Below are positions 39,453-48,819 of a stretch of 64,000 bases of DNA, piece after piece (the first letter of the stretch is position 1; the number at the start of each line of letters is the position of its first letter). This stretch comes from Pirellulaceae bacterium (GTDB taxonomy: Bacteria > Planctomycetota > Planctomycetia > Pirellulales > Pirellulaceae), in assembly GCA_020852965.1 (NCBI GenBank), contig JADYZV010000036.1:1-64000 (forward strand), read 5' to 3'. Made by a program: the position numbers and the translations under genes. Below the pieces are notes generated by a model. The model saw only the letters and a list, made by a program, of their open reading frames with translations, was not told the origin of the DNA and made no database searches.

Positions 39453-41528
39453 TTAGCTCGATTCATGCGGGCTATCGTCAGAGGTGACGTCATTCCCCAA
39501 GCCAACTCCTGCGGCTTCGGGGGCAATCACTATTTTGGCGTCGTCGCCAAAGCGCTCGACCGGCCCATGCACGCTGGGACCGACGATTTCTTCGATTTCG
39601 ACTTCACCCAACTCTTCGCGTTCGAGCAATTGTTGCGTAACCGATTCTAGTTCTTCTCGCCGCTCGGTGAGCAGTTGCATGGCGCGGTTGCCAGCTTCGT
39701 TGAGGATGCGCGCCACCTCACCATCGATCACCTCCTGCGTGTGCTCGCTGAACTGGCGTTGTTGGTGCATCTCGCGACCGAGAAACGGATCGTCTTCAGA
39801 ACTCTTGTAGCTAACCGGTCCGAGCTTGGGGCTCATCCCCCAGTGGGTCACCATTCGCCGAGCCAACCCGGTGGCGCGTTCGAGATCGTTCTCGGCCCCA
39901 ACGGTAATCTCATCATAGATCAAGCGTTCGGCAGCGCGACCCGCGAGCAGGACGACCAGTTGATCGAGCAACTCGTTTTCGCTGGCACTCATGCGATCTT
40001 CGGAAGGTACGATTTGCGTGCTGCCGAGCGAACGTCCGCGCGGGATGATGGTCACTTTGTGCACGCGTTGAGCGCCTTTGAGGAACCAAGCGGCCAGGGT
40101 ATGCCCGGCTTCATGGTATGCGGTTTTCTCTTTTTCGTCTTGCTGAAGAATCTCTTCGCGTTTGGCTCCCATGAGCACCTTGTCGCGCGCATAATCGAAA
40201 TCGGACATGCCAACGCGAGTCTTATCGTTGCGCGCAGCCCACAGTGCCGCTTCGTTAACCATATTGCGGATATCGGCACCGGTTAGCCCGATCGTCACAG
40301 CGGCCAAGCGGGCCAAGTCGACGTCGTTATCCAACGGAACATCGCGCGTGTGGACTTTGAATATCTCCAGACGCCCTTTATTGGTTGGTCGCCCGACGGT
40401 GATGTGGCGATCAAAACGGCCTGGGCGCAACAGAGCCGGATCGAGCACATCGGGACGGTTGGTGGCAGCCACCACAATGACCGACTCGACGCCCGAAAAC
40501 CCATCCATCTCGCTCAATATCTGGTTGAGCGTCTGCTCGCGCTCGTCGTGTCCGCCGCCGAGCCCCGCACCTCGTTGACGTCCGACCGCATCGATTTCAT
40601 CGACGAAAATGATCGCCGGAGCATTCTCTTTGGCCGTTTGAAACAGATCGCGCACGCGACTGGCCCCAACCCCCACGAACATCTGAATGAATTCGCTACC
40701 GTTGACGGAGTAGAACGGGACGTCCGCCTCGCCGGCGACCGCACGAGCCAGCAATGTTTTGCCTGTTCCGGGAGGACCGTTGAGCAACACTCCCTTGGGA
40801 ATGCGGCCACCCAAGCGTTGGAATTTTTCTGGCGCTTTGAGAAAGTCGACGATCTCTTGCAAATCGGCTTTGACTCCATCCAGACCTGCCACATCGGCAA
40901 ATGTCGTTTGCTTCTCGTTCGGCTCAAAGCGCTTGGCCGTAGAGCGCGAGAAGCTCGACAGGAATCCACTCCCCCCCATCAATTGATCGCGAGTGCGGCG
41001 GAACATCATCCAGACCGCAATCATCAACACGATTGGCAACCCGATCAGGAAGAAAAGCATTAGATATTCGAACGGGTTGGAATTGCTATAGCTCAGACTC
41101 AGCGGCTCTTTGTTGCTGGCTGCATTCCGCTCATTTTGCTCATTTTGCTCTTTGACCGATGCTTCGATGCGCTCGATCGAGCCCTCCGAAAGCTGAACCA
41201 TGAACTTCTTCTCCAGCTTGCCCGGCTCCTTGCCGGCCTCTGGCCTAACCAATTCACCCTTGGCATCGTAGCTAGCTGGGCGATCTGGGGGAACTTTAAA
41301 CGTTCCCAACGCCGTGGTGCCGTTGATTTCCAACGACTGCACATTTTCGCTGTCGAGCTGCTTCAAAAAGAGGCTGTACGGCACCTCCTCGATACTCAGC
41401 GCGGGCCAAATCGAGCGGAGCATCAAGAAACCCAGGAGAACGATCAACAGAACGGGCCAGAACTGGTTGCGTCGTGGGGGCGTATTTTCTCTCGGTTTGC
41501 CAGCAGGCTCCCGCTGCTTACTGTCCAT
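39453..41528 (-). CDS. ftsH: ATP-dependent zinc metalloprotease FtsH
   Basis: Membrane-bound AAA+ protease that degrades misfolded membrane and regulatory proteins. The 691-residue protein has two N-terminal membrane helices flanking an extracytoplasmic domain of about 100 residues, with [16 protein letters not shown]. The AAA module has [20 protein letters not shown] and the SRH region [20 protein letters not shown]. The M41 peptidase follows with zinc site HEAGH. The C-terminal tail is acidic. Length and motifs are normal. It lies between rsgA and recQ in the same direction, each with its own gap. Confidence 0.97.
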   Translation of the reverse strand: MDSKQREPAGKPRENTPPRRNQFWPVLLIVLLGFLMLRSIWPALSIEEVPYSLFLKQLDSENVQSLEINGTTALGTFKVPPDRPASYDAKGELVRPEAGKEPGKLEKKFMVQLSEGSIERIEASVKEQNEQNERNAASNKEPLSLSYSNSNPFEYLMLFFLIGLPIVLMIAVWMMFRRTRDQLMGGSGFLSSFSRSTAKRFEPNEKQTTFADVAGLDGVKADLQEIVDFLKAPEKFQRLGGRIPKGVLLNGPPGTGKTLLARAVAGEADVPFYSVNGSEFIQMFVGVGASRVRDLFQTAKENAPAIIFVDEIDAVGRQRGAGLGGGHDEREQTLNQILSEMDGFSGVESVIVVAATNRPDVLDPALLRPGRFDRHITVGRPTNKGRLEIFKVHTRDVPLDNDVDLARLAAVTIGLTGADIRNMVNEAALWAARNDKTRVGMSDFDYARDKVLMGAKREEILQQDEKEKTAYHEAGHTLAAWFLKGAQRVHKVTIIPRGRSLGSTQIVPSEDRMSASENELLDQLVVLLAGRAAERLIYDEITVGAENDLERATGLARRMVTHWGMSPKLGPVSYKSSEDDPFLGREMHQQRQFSEHTQEVIDGEVARILNEAGNRAMQLLTERREELESVTQQLLEREELGEVEIEEIVGPSVHGPVERFGDDAKIVIAPEAAGVGLGNDVTSDDSPHESS

Positions 41529-41841
41529 TCAATTTCCTTTGGGTCTTCAGCATCTGTCAAATTATCTACGGTCAATTACCTACAGCGGCATAGCGTGTGC
41601 CAAACTTGCGCAAGATTGCTATTCTATCGCACAATTCCATTCAGTGTGCACCCCAGAGAATGCCGATCGTTCGTAAAATGAAATAGTTTTACACCCGTGC
41701 GCCACCGTATTTAATCGTGAAGTGCAACAGAGTGCCTTGCTATTCGTACTTCTTCTCTGCCATCCGCGCTAGCGTATGGCACGAATTTCCGCACGGATGG
41801 CAAGGCCGAAGAGCACGGATGACCGCGGCCAAGCCTGCTAA
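41529..41841. other. intergenic region with GCACGGATGG repeat
   Basis: No gene in 313 bp. A repeat patch at about 41758-41825 contains GCCATCCGCGC, CGCACGGATGGCAAGGCCGA and GCACGGATGACC, related to 37215-37285. The part next to ftsH is AT-rich and probably holds its promoter; no boxes were assigned. Confidence 0.5.
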
Positions 41842-44688
41842 TTAATTGGTCCATGCAGCCGACTTACGGCGGATCTCGTGGACCACTCGCTGTTGCCCAG
41901 CGGTGCGCGGGCTGTCACTTGAACCTGCCAGCCAACTGCGGTCGACGCGGCCTCCCCCAGCCAAGGCGGCTGCCAAGCTCTCTGCCAATTCACTATCCGA
42001 CATGCGTCGCAAGGCGATTACCTCGGCCCATGAGTGCCCAGCCTTGAAGAGCGTCAACGTCCATTGCCAGTCAGGCTTCGCCTCCTCAGTCGGGCTTCCA
42101 GTCGAACTGCCATGCGCCCCCCCAACTGGCGCGTCGAGGGGAGGCTTGTCTGATGCCCCACCACCAACCGACCTCTCTTCGGGCGAACCGGAGTGACGGC
42201 GCGCAATCGTCCCGTGCTCTGAGTCGAACTCAGCGAAATCGAACATACCCGTTCTCGTCGGTCGAGACTGCGAACCAAGACTCGGCGGAGCGGCAGGCGG
42301 ACCGGTTTGCGCGGGCTGCGGCTGAGAAGGCGTCGGCAGTGCAGACGCAGGCGGGCCAGAAGTTTGCAGGCCGGATACTGTTGGTTTTTCTGATGAAGAA
42401 GGTTCGGCAGCGGGAGGCTGCGACACACGATTCGTCTTGCGCAACATGGCCACCAACTTGGTCTCTAGCTTGGCCGGAAACACAATACCAGCGAGCAACT
42501 CCGTCCGTAGCTGCGGATCGGCAAGCTGAGGTGCCACCGAGACCGTCGGACGATTGCGATTGACCTCTTGTTGACGCAATATACCTGTGGCCAACAACAA
42601 GTCGATCAACTCGACACCGTCGGACTGGCGAAAGCCGACCAACATGCCAAAACCGCTCAGGCGATGCAGATTCAGTTTTTGCAATTTCGAGTTCTGCGAA
42701 CCGCACAGATACTGCGCTAGCAGGATTTTTCCGATGCGACCGTGAATCCGCTCGATCGATCGCACGATGTCCTCGAGCACTGACAGTTTCTGTTCATCGC
42801 TGAGCCCGCCTCGTTTGGAGTTCGCCGACTGCCTCGCTCCCCCCTGCCCTGCTTCTCCTGTCCGCTGAAACACGGCCGGTCTGTTCGTATCGGTGGCTGG
42901 ACGGCCGGACGAATCGACGGCAGGGGCGTCATCGATTGCCGCCAAGTTTTTCACTTGAGGCAATCTCAACTGAGGCCAACCCGGACTACGTCCGCAACGA
43001 TCGCATTGCCCACAGTTCTCTGCCGATGGATCGCCGAAGTAATTCAGTATCGTCGCTTGGCGACACAGCGGAGACTGTGCGTAGTTGACGACTTGATTGA
43101 GACGGTCGTACTCGGATTTTTTGAGTTTATCGAGCGCTTCAAAATCGATCTCCAGCGAGCTGAAAGGCACATCGCGGCGCAGGAAGTGGACGGCTCGACC
43201 GCGAAAGGGTGGCACATAGTCAAATCCATCCAACTTGCACAGTTCGCGCAGCGCACGACTCAGATTTTCGCGCTCCATCTCGGTCGCTTGCAATAGCCAA
43301 CGTGGATGGACGAAGACCTGTTCACCACGTCGATCACCGATCGCGCGCTCGATCACTCGCAATACCTTGCGCTGCACGCGAGCTTCTCGCGGAAGCAGAT
43401 CGACTAGTGTAGGAAGTTGACTATCGATACGCAGCATCGCCAGACCACCACCCATCTCCAAGCGTTCGATGACACCGGTTCGCCCGAGCACTTGCAGGCT
43501 ACTGCCGATCGCTTCTGGAGAGACATTCTCACCAAGTGCATCGCGGATCTCTTCCAACGTCAGCTCGATCGGATCCTCTTCGCGAGCAGCCAAGAAGTCA
43601 TACGTCTTGGCGATCAACTCGCGAGGCGGATAGTTGTTATCGATAAAGAACTCTTGGATATGCCGATCTTGGTAGGAGTAGAGCATGACGCACACCGACT
43701 GCTTGCCGTCGCGTCCAGCGCGTCCCGCCTCTTGATAGTAGGCTTCCAACGAGCCTGGCATGTTGTAGTGGATCACGAAGCGCAAATCGGGTTTGTCGAT
43801 CCCCATCCCGAAAGCATTGGTGGCCACGATGATTCGCAGCTCGTTCTTCATGAAGCGCTCTTGAATCACTCGGCGCTGATCGGGCATCAAACCCGCATGG
43901 TAGGCACCCACGGATACCTTGAGCTTTTTACCGATCCACTCCACCAATGCTTCGCAGCGTTTCCGAGTGGCCGCATAGATGATCCCCGAGCCGTGCATGC
44001 CGGCGAGGAATTTCTCGAGCTCTTCATCCTTCTCGCGATCATTGGGGCGCGCGACCACTCCAAAATGCAGATTGGGTCGAGCAAATCCACTCATGAACTG
44101 CTTGGGCTTCCTCAGCCCCAGCACTTGCACAATATCCTCGCGAACACGCGGCGTAGCTGTAGCCGTCAGTGCGACCGTCTGCACTCCACCGAGCCACTCC
44201 CGAAAGCGACCGATGCGCGCGTAGTCCGGGCGAAAATCATGCCCCCATTGACTAATACAATGCGCCTCGTCGATCGCCAATAGTTGAATTGGCGTTGCGC
44301 GAATCGCTTCCAGAAAGCGATTGTTCCTCAGCCGCTCGGGTGCCACGTAGACCAATTGATACTTGCCCGCAGCCACATCCTGCAATCGCTGTTGCTGCTC
44401 TGATTGCGACAGGGTGCTGTTGATCAACGCCGCAGGTATGCCTCGTCGCCCCAAGCCATCGACTTGGTCCTTCATGAGAGCAATCAGCGGCGATACTACG
44501 ATCGTCAGCCCCGGACGAATTAGACTCGGCAATTGGTAGCATAGACTCTTGCCACCTCCGGTCGGCATCACGCACATGCAGTCGTTTCCTGCCACGATCG
44601 ACTCGATCACTTCGCGCTGCCCTGGGCGAAATGACTGCAATCCGAACTTGCTTAGTGCGTCATCGAAACTAGCATCGCGGTGGGTCAT
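41842..44688 (-). CDS. recQ: ATP-dependent DNA helicase RecQ, with unusual C-terminus
   Basis: 3'-5' DNA helicase for recombination and fork repair. Residues about 1-340 hold the helicase core (TGGGKSLCYQLPSL, DEAHCISQWGHDFRPDY, ATNAFGMGIDKPD, QEAGRAGRDGK). The zinc domain CRQATILNYFG...CGQCDRC and a winged helix follow. Residues about 600-950 carry a second winged-helix-like segment (LQKLNLHRLSGFGMLVG), a long Pro/Ser-rich linker and a C-terminal helical piece (WAEVIALRRMSDSELAESLA). No HRDC domain is evident. The total of 948 residues is long against about 600 in E. coli. ATG at 44688; a GTG lies two codons upstream. Confidence 0.94.
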   Translation of the reverse strand: MTHRDASFDDALSKFGLQSFRPGQREVIESIVAGNDCMCVMPTGGGKSLCYQLPSLIRPGLTIVVSPLIALMKDQVDGLGRRGIPAALINSTLSQSEQQQRLQDVAAGKYQLVYVAPERLRNNRFLEAIRATPIQLLAIDEAHCISQWGHDFRPDYARIGRFREWLGGVQTVALTATATPRVREDIVQVLGLRKPKQFMSGFARPNLHFGVVARPNDREKDEELEKFLAGMHGSGIIYAATRKRCEALVEWIGKKLKVSVGAYHAGLMPDQRRVIQERFMKNELRIIVATNAFGMGIDKPDLRFVIHYNMPGSLEAYYQEAGRAGRDGKQSVCVMLYSYQDRHIQEFFIDNNYPPRELIAKTYDFLAAREEDPIELTLEEIRDALGENVSPEAIGSSLQVLGRTGVIERLEMGGGLAMLRIDSQLPTLVDLLPREARVQRKVLRVIERAIGDRRGEQVFVHPRWLLQATEMERENLSRALRELCKLDGFDYVPPFRGRAVHFLRRDVPFSSLEIDFEALDKLKKSEYDRLNQVVNYAQSPLCRQATILNYFGDPSAENCGQCDRCGRSPGWPQLRLPQVKNLAAIDDAPAVDSSGRPATDTNRPAVFQRTGEAGQGGARQSANSKRGGLSDEQKLSVLEDIVRSIERIHGRIGKILLAQYLCGSQNSKLQKLNLHRLSGFGMLVGFRQSDGVELIDLLLATGILRQQEVNRNRPTVSVAPQLADPQLRTELLAGIVFPAKLETKLVAMLRKTNRVSQPPAAEPSSSEKPTVSGLQTSGPPASALPTPSQPQPAQTGPPAAPPSLGSQSRPTRTGMFDFAEFDSEHGTIARRHSGSPEERSVGGGASDKPPLDAPVGGAHGSSTGSPTEEAKPDWQWTLTLFKAGHSWAEVIALRRMSDSELAESLAAALAGGGRVDRSWLAGSSDSPRTAGQQRVVHEIRRKSAAWTN

Positions 44689-45124
44689 CGGCACAGTGCA
44701 ATCGATATTGGTTCGTAAAAAAACTCAACGCGTAAGTAGGAAACGCCGCTTTGTGCTGGAGTCCAGGCTTTAGCCGCCTTTGTGCTGGAGTCCAGGCTTT
44801 AGCCGCCTTTGCCGCATTCGACATGCCAAGTCGTCTAAAGGCTATACCTCAACAAACTTGCGGAAAATCCAAGCTCTCGAAGTGGCGCTAATCCATTGAG
44901 CAACCTGTCCAAGGTGCCAGCCCTATTGGTCAACCGTGGCCAGCCTCAAAACGGCCAATCATGTGGAGAAACGGGTGCTTGGGCGCTTGTGCCTTGACGA
45001 GGTCCCTAGCGGGTGTAAGGTGGGGGACGATTCTAACATTTTTGCTCCATCCCTGCGCCCAGCCCGAGCCTGATTTCGTTCGACTTTTGACTTGGCCTTC
45101 CACCTCACGGTTTTTTGAAACATT
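44689..45124. other. intergenic region between recQ and comB
   Basis: 436 bp with no supported gene. It includes a 29-bp tandem duplication at 44750-44807. The rest has no recognised signal; promoters for both divergent genes must lie here. Confidence 0.5.
44750..44807. repeat. 29-bp tandem duplication
   Basis: Two exact 29-bp copies (44750-44778 and 44779-44807) of a unit starting TTTGTGCTGGAGTCCAGGCT and ending TTAGCCGCC. It contains the palindrome CTGGAGTCCAG and lies just upstream of recQ, so it may affect its promoter. Confidence 0.92.
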
Positions 45125-45958
45125 TTGACTCTACCAGTTATTCGCCGATTGTTGGTTGCCCTGCTTCCAAGCCAGGCCGCCGAGCTCTCGCTGTTGGGCG
45201 ATCCCACCCACCAACCAACTACGGCCATCGTCATCGACACGTTAAGATTCACCACCACGGCCAGCCAAGCGATAGAGTTGGGTGCCCGCTCGGTGCATGT
45301 CAGCTCCACGGTCGAACAGGCAATTCGATTGGCAGCCGAACTTCCGACGCGGCCGCTACTGTGCGGCGAAAGGCATTGTCACCCTATCGAAGGTTTCGAT
45401 TTGGGCAACAGCCCTCTGGAGCTGACGCGAAATCTAGTTGAGGGGCGAGATTTGGTGTTCACAACCACCAATGGCACCTTGGCCGTCGAGGCAGTGCGGC
45501 ACATACCCAGCGTGCTGCTGGGCGCGCTGGTCAATCGTCATGCGGTCTGCCAGCACGTGAGCGAATCTACTGCCGGCGACGTGCTGTTGGTCTGCTCTGG
45601 AACGGATGGGCAATTGACTTGGGAAGACGTCCTCACTGCCGGAGCCATTATCGACGAACTCTGCCGCGGCGAGAACTTCCAATACGGTCACGATACGGCA
45701 CGACTGGCCCACGCCGCTTGGCAAGTCATCGAAGGTCGTCATTCGGCAAACCCCAATGCCATACCACACGAAACGGAGCCATCGAGCGGGGGAGCACCGC
45801 AGCGATTGGCGCATCTGGAAAAGGAGCTCTCGCACTCAATGGGGGGGCGCAATCTGCTAGAATCGGGTTTTGAAACCGACGTGCATTTCGCCGCACAGCT
45901 CGATTGCCTAACCGCCGTGGCAAAGAACTCGAACCAGAACCCACTAGCGTTTTGCTAA
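45125..45958 (+). CDS. comB: 2-phosphosulfolactate phosphatase (ComB family)
   Basis: Mg-dependent phosphatase that releases sulfolactate in coenzyme M-type pathways; many bacterial members have unknown physiological roles. The 277-residue protein shows TTAIVIDTLRFTTTASQAIE, LCGERHCHPIEGFDLGNSP, LVFTTTNGTLA and DVLLVCSGTDGQLTWEDVLTAG, which are the family blocks. The frame begins with a TTG at 45125, since an in-frame stop lies three codons upstream; no good ribosome site is visible. The following amidohydrolase is 30 bp downstream on the same strand. Confidence 0.85.
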   Translation: MTLPVIRRLLVALLPSQAAELSLLGDPTHQPTTAIVIDTLRFTTTASQAIELGARSVHVSSTVEQAIRLAAELPTRPLLCGERHCHPIEGFDLGNSPLELTRNLVEGRDLVFTTTNGTLAVEAVRHIPSVLLGALVNRHAVCQHVSESTAGDVLLVCSGTDGQLTWEDVLTAGAIIDELCRGENFQYGHDTARLAHAAWQVIEGRHSANPNAIPHETEPSSGGAPQRLAHLEKELSHSMGGRNLLESGFETDVHFAAQLDCLTAVAKNSNQNPLAFC

Positions 45959-45987
45959 GGCCACCCACCATCTACAGGAAGCTCCCC

Positions 45988-46965
45988 ATGATACCCAAGC
46001 TACCTCCCCATCCGTCGCGCCGTAGCTTTATCAACCAGTGCCTGGCTGGTGCGAGCGCATTGCCGCTCGCCTCTGCCTTGCTCACCAAGACTCGCGCTAC
46101 CGCGCAAGACAAGCAGCAGCCCGCAGTGGATTCTCCTGGATCGATCGATGCGCACGTCCACGTCTGGACACCTGATATCAAACAATATCCGCTCGGCCCC
46201 AATTTCAAAGTCGATGACATGCAGCCCCCCAGCTTCACCGACGCAGAATTGCTCGGCCATTGCAATCCGCTGGGTGTGGACCGTATCGTGTTGGTACAGA
46301 TGAGCTTCTACCAGTATGACCACCGCTATATGCTGCAGGTCATGCGCAAGCATCCAGGCACTTTTTCCGGCGTCGGACTGATCGATCACCGCAGCCCACA
46401 ACTCGGCGAACGCATTGTCGAACTAGCGGCCAGCGGCATACGCGGCTTCCGCATACACTCGATGGGAGATGCCGACGACTGGGTCGCCGATCCTGGCATG
46501 CACCGCTTGTGGCGCCAAGCCACCGAGGAGGGATTGGCTATCTGCCCGCTGATCAATCCGACCGACATTCCCTATGTCGAAGCACTTTGTAAAAAGTTCC
46601 CCGACACGACCGTCGTGGTCGATCACTTTGCCCGCATTGGTGTCAGCGGCACCATAGAGAAAGATCCCCTCGACCGACTTTGCCGCTTGGCCCGTTTTCC
46701 CAACACGCACGTCAAGACTTCTGCGTTTTATGCACTCGGAAAGAAGACGGCTCCCTACGACGACCTCATTCCAATGATGCGTCGCGTGCTCGACAGCTAT
46801 GGCCCCGAACGATTGATGTGGGGGAGCGACTGTCCCTATCAAGTGCAGGATGGAGGAACGTACGAATCGTCACTCGCCCTCATCCGAGACCGCATCGATT
46901 TCCTATCGGACAGTGACCGACAGTGGCTGCTGCGCCGCACCGCTGAAAAGGTGTTCTTTGCGTAG
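45988..46965 (+). CDS. amidohydrolase family protein (exported, Tat signal)
   Basis: A 325-residue metal-dependent hydrolase of the amidohydrolase-2 group, which includes L-fuconolactone hydrolases. A Tat signal SRRSFINQCLAGASALP is followed by the metal motif SIDAHVHVW, then VVDHFARIGV and LMWGSDCPYQV near the C-terminus with the catalytic Asp. It is probably periplasmic, hydrolysing a lactone or similar ring. The ATG at 45988 has AGGAAG at 6 nt. It may be co-transcribed with comB. Confidence 0.88.
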   Translation: MIPKLPPHPSRRSFINQCLAGASALPLASALLTKTRATAQDKQQPAVDSPGSIDAHVHVWTPDIKQYPLGPNFKVDDMQPPSFTDAELLGHCNPLGVDRIVLVQMSFYQYDHRYMLQVMRKHPGTFSGVGLIDHRSPQLGERIVELAASGIRGFRIHSMGDADDWVADPGMHRLWRQATEEGLAICPLINPTDIPYVEALCKKFPDTTVVVDHFARIGVSGTIEKDPLDRLCRLARFPNTHVKTSAFYALGKKTAPYDDLIPMMRRVLDSYGPERLMWGSDCPYQVQDGGTYESSLALIRDRIDFLSDSDRQWLLRRTAEKVFFA

Positions 46966-46994
46966 TATAAAGTGGCTCGGTGGTCGCTTTTTAC

Positions 46995-47042
46995 AGGTAG
47001 AAGATAGCCGGTAGAAGATTTTCTACCGGCTATCTTCTACCT
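46995..47042. repeat. perfect 22-bp inverted repeat
   Basis: Arms at 46995-47016 and 47021-47042 are exact complements around a 4-nt loop (GATT), the arm core being GTAGAAGATAGCCGGTAGAA. It follows the amidohydrolase stop by about 30 bp. There is no T-run, so this is a strong RNA hairpin or cruciform, possibly a factor-dependent terminator or 3' stabiliser. Confidence 0.92.
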
Positions 47043-47200
47043 TCAAGGCGCGTCGTGGTGGAGGTGAGTGGCTGGTCTTGATCGAGGGAAAGCAAGGGAT
47101 CGAATTGGCATCGACCCTCGACAAGAAAATTGCTATACGCGGGTGTGCTGCCCACTCGACAGCACATCCAACTTCACCCAATTCGGTTGAGACGTAGCGT

Positions 47201-48817
47201 ATGGCCAGCACTTTTCGATTTCAATTGCTATCAACGGTCACTTGGGCGTTTGTGCTCGTCTTAGTGGGTTGCGCGCCTCCGCAGCACGAGTCGGCTCGCG
47301 CCAGCAAAACGGTCGACGAACCACCAACGGCAAGCGAGCCGAGTCAGGCTGGAAGCTCTGATAAAGCTGAGGAAAGTTATATACTCTCCCAACCCACCGC
47401 CAGTTTTTCGGCATCCTCGAGAATCGAGAGTTTCGCTGCGCCGGCAAAAGTGGAGCCCATGCAAACGGAGGCGATGATGGTAGCGCCTCCGAACCGCTTG
47501 CGGGCAGCTCCGACGCCTAGTCTCGAACCCGACTTACCCGGCGCCCATCTAACGCACCTACCCGCAGGGACACAGCGCAATAGCCAAGCAGGCTATTCGA
47601 CCGTCCGAGTATTCTACGCTACCGATCGAAAACGCGATCAACTGTCGTTGAGTGACTTTCATCGCTATGCGCAAAACCAAAACTTCGTCACCCTCAGCGC
47701 AATCTCCGCCACACTGATCTTTATGGCGCTAGTGAGTTTGCTACTCAAACGCGTCCGCATCGGCGCCCTATGCACTTTAGCTGGCGGAAGTATCGGTTGC
47801 CTGGCAATCGCCATGGTTATTTTCGGCAAGCCAGAAATCGAAAAGCAAGGGGTTATTTACACGGGCGATCGTGGCGAGCTGGTGCGTGGAATTTGCGACG
47901 TTACGGTTCCCGACTCTCACCACACTGGACTTGTCGAACGGCCTAGCCTGCTTAGGTTCGAGTTTCGCGAGGATCAAAGCGAACACATCGTGCTCACCAG
48001 CGCGGTCGAGCTGTCGAACTCCGAGTTTAGCCAAAAGCTCTCGCAGACACTCGATCAATCACGCGAACGCGATCTGTTGGTGTTTATCCACGGTTTCAAT
48101 GTTGGATTCGAGGCCGCAGTACAGCGGACGGCGCAGATTGCCGTCGACCTGCCTTTCGAAGGGGTACCGATCTGCTACAGTTGGCCAAGCCAGGGTTCGC
48201 TGCTGGGCTACTCGATCGACGAAAACAACTCCGAATGGACCATCCCGCATCTCAAACAATTCTTGCTAGAACTGGCTAACAGCAGCGGTGCCAAATCGGT
48301 CAACGTTGTAGCTCACAGCATGGGCAACCGTGTGATGACGGCGGCCATACAACAAATCAACATGGGGCTCGTTGCGGACGCGCCCGCACCCTTCGATCGC
48401 ATCGTATTGGCAGCGCCCGACGTTGATGCCGATCGCTTTCGTCGCGACTTTGCACCCGCCCTATTAAATGTCGCCAAACAAGTCACTCTGTACGCTTCGT
48501 CCGACGACCGAGCCCTGATCGCATCGAAACAAGTTCACGGCTATCCACGTGCCGGCGAGAGCGGTGCCAACATCGTTATTGTCCCCGGGATCGAAACGAT
48601 CGACGTCAGTGGTATCGACTTGAGCTTGCTGGGCCATAGCTACTATGGTGACAGCGAACCCATGCTGCGAGACCTATTTGGGGTGGTCCGCGCGCGACTT
48701 CTCGCGCCGCAGCGACAATCATTGGTCTCGCGCCGCAGCGGAGAGCTGGTCTATTGGCAACTTGCCCAGCGCCCCGACACGGCGGCCAATCAGGTTGCAC
48801 CCAACCAACTACGGTAG
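47201..48817 (+). CDS. DUF900 alpha/beta hydrolase lipoprotein
   Basis: A 538-residue predicted lipoprotein: signal TWAFVLVLVGC with lipidated Cys near residue 24. It has a Ser/Pro-rich linker, then two central membrane helices (LSAISATLIFMALVSLLL and GALCTLAGGSIGCLAIAMVIF). The DUF900 hydrolase domain has LLVFIHGFNVGFE (oxyanion strand), VNVVAHSMGN (nucleophile Ser), IVLAAPDVDADRF (Asp) and LGHSYYGDSE (His). The triad looks complete. The internal helices between lipobox and hydrolase are unusual. Substrate unknown. Confidence 0.85.
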   Translation: MASTFRFQLLSTVTWAFVLVLVGCAPPQHESARASKTVDEPPTASEPSQAGSSDKAEESYILSQPTASFSASSRIESFAAPAKVEPMQTEAMMVAPPNRLRAAPTPSLEPDLPGAHLTHLPAGTQRNSQAGYSTVRVFYATDRKRDQLSLSDFHRYAQNQNFVTLSAISATLIFMALVSLLLKRVRIGALCTLAGGSIGCLAIAMVIFGKPEIEKQGVIYTGDRGELVRGICDVTVPDSHHTGLVERPSLLRFEFREDQSEHIVLTSAVELSNSEFSQKLSQTLDQSRERDLLVFIHGFNVGFEAAVQRTAQIAVDLPFEGVPICYSWPSQGSLLGYSIDENNSEWTIPHLKQFLLELANSSGAKSVNVVAHSMGNRVMTAAIQQINMGLVADAPAPFDRIVLAAPDVDADRFRRDFAPALLNVAKQVTLYASSDDRALIASKQVHGYPRAGESGANIVIVPGIETIDVSGIDLSLLGHSYYGDSEPMLRDLFGVVRARLLAPQRQSLVSRRSGELVYWQLAQRPDTAANQVAPNQLR

Positions 48818-48819
48818 AT

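Noticed and set aside
46995-47042. Intrinsic terminator call
   Set aside because: The stem is strong, but no T-run follows on either strand, so it was listed as an inverted repeat.
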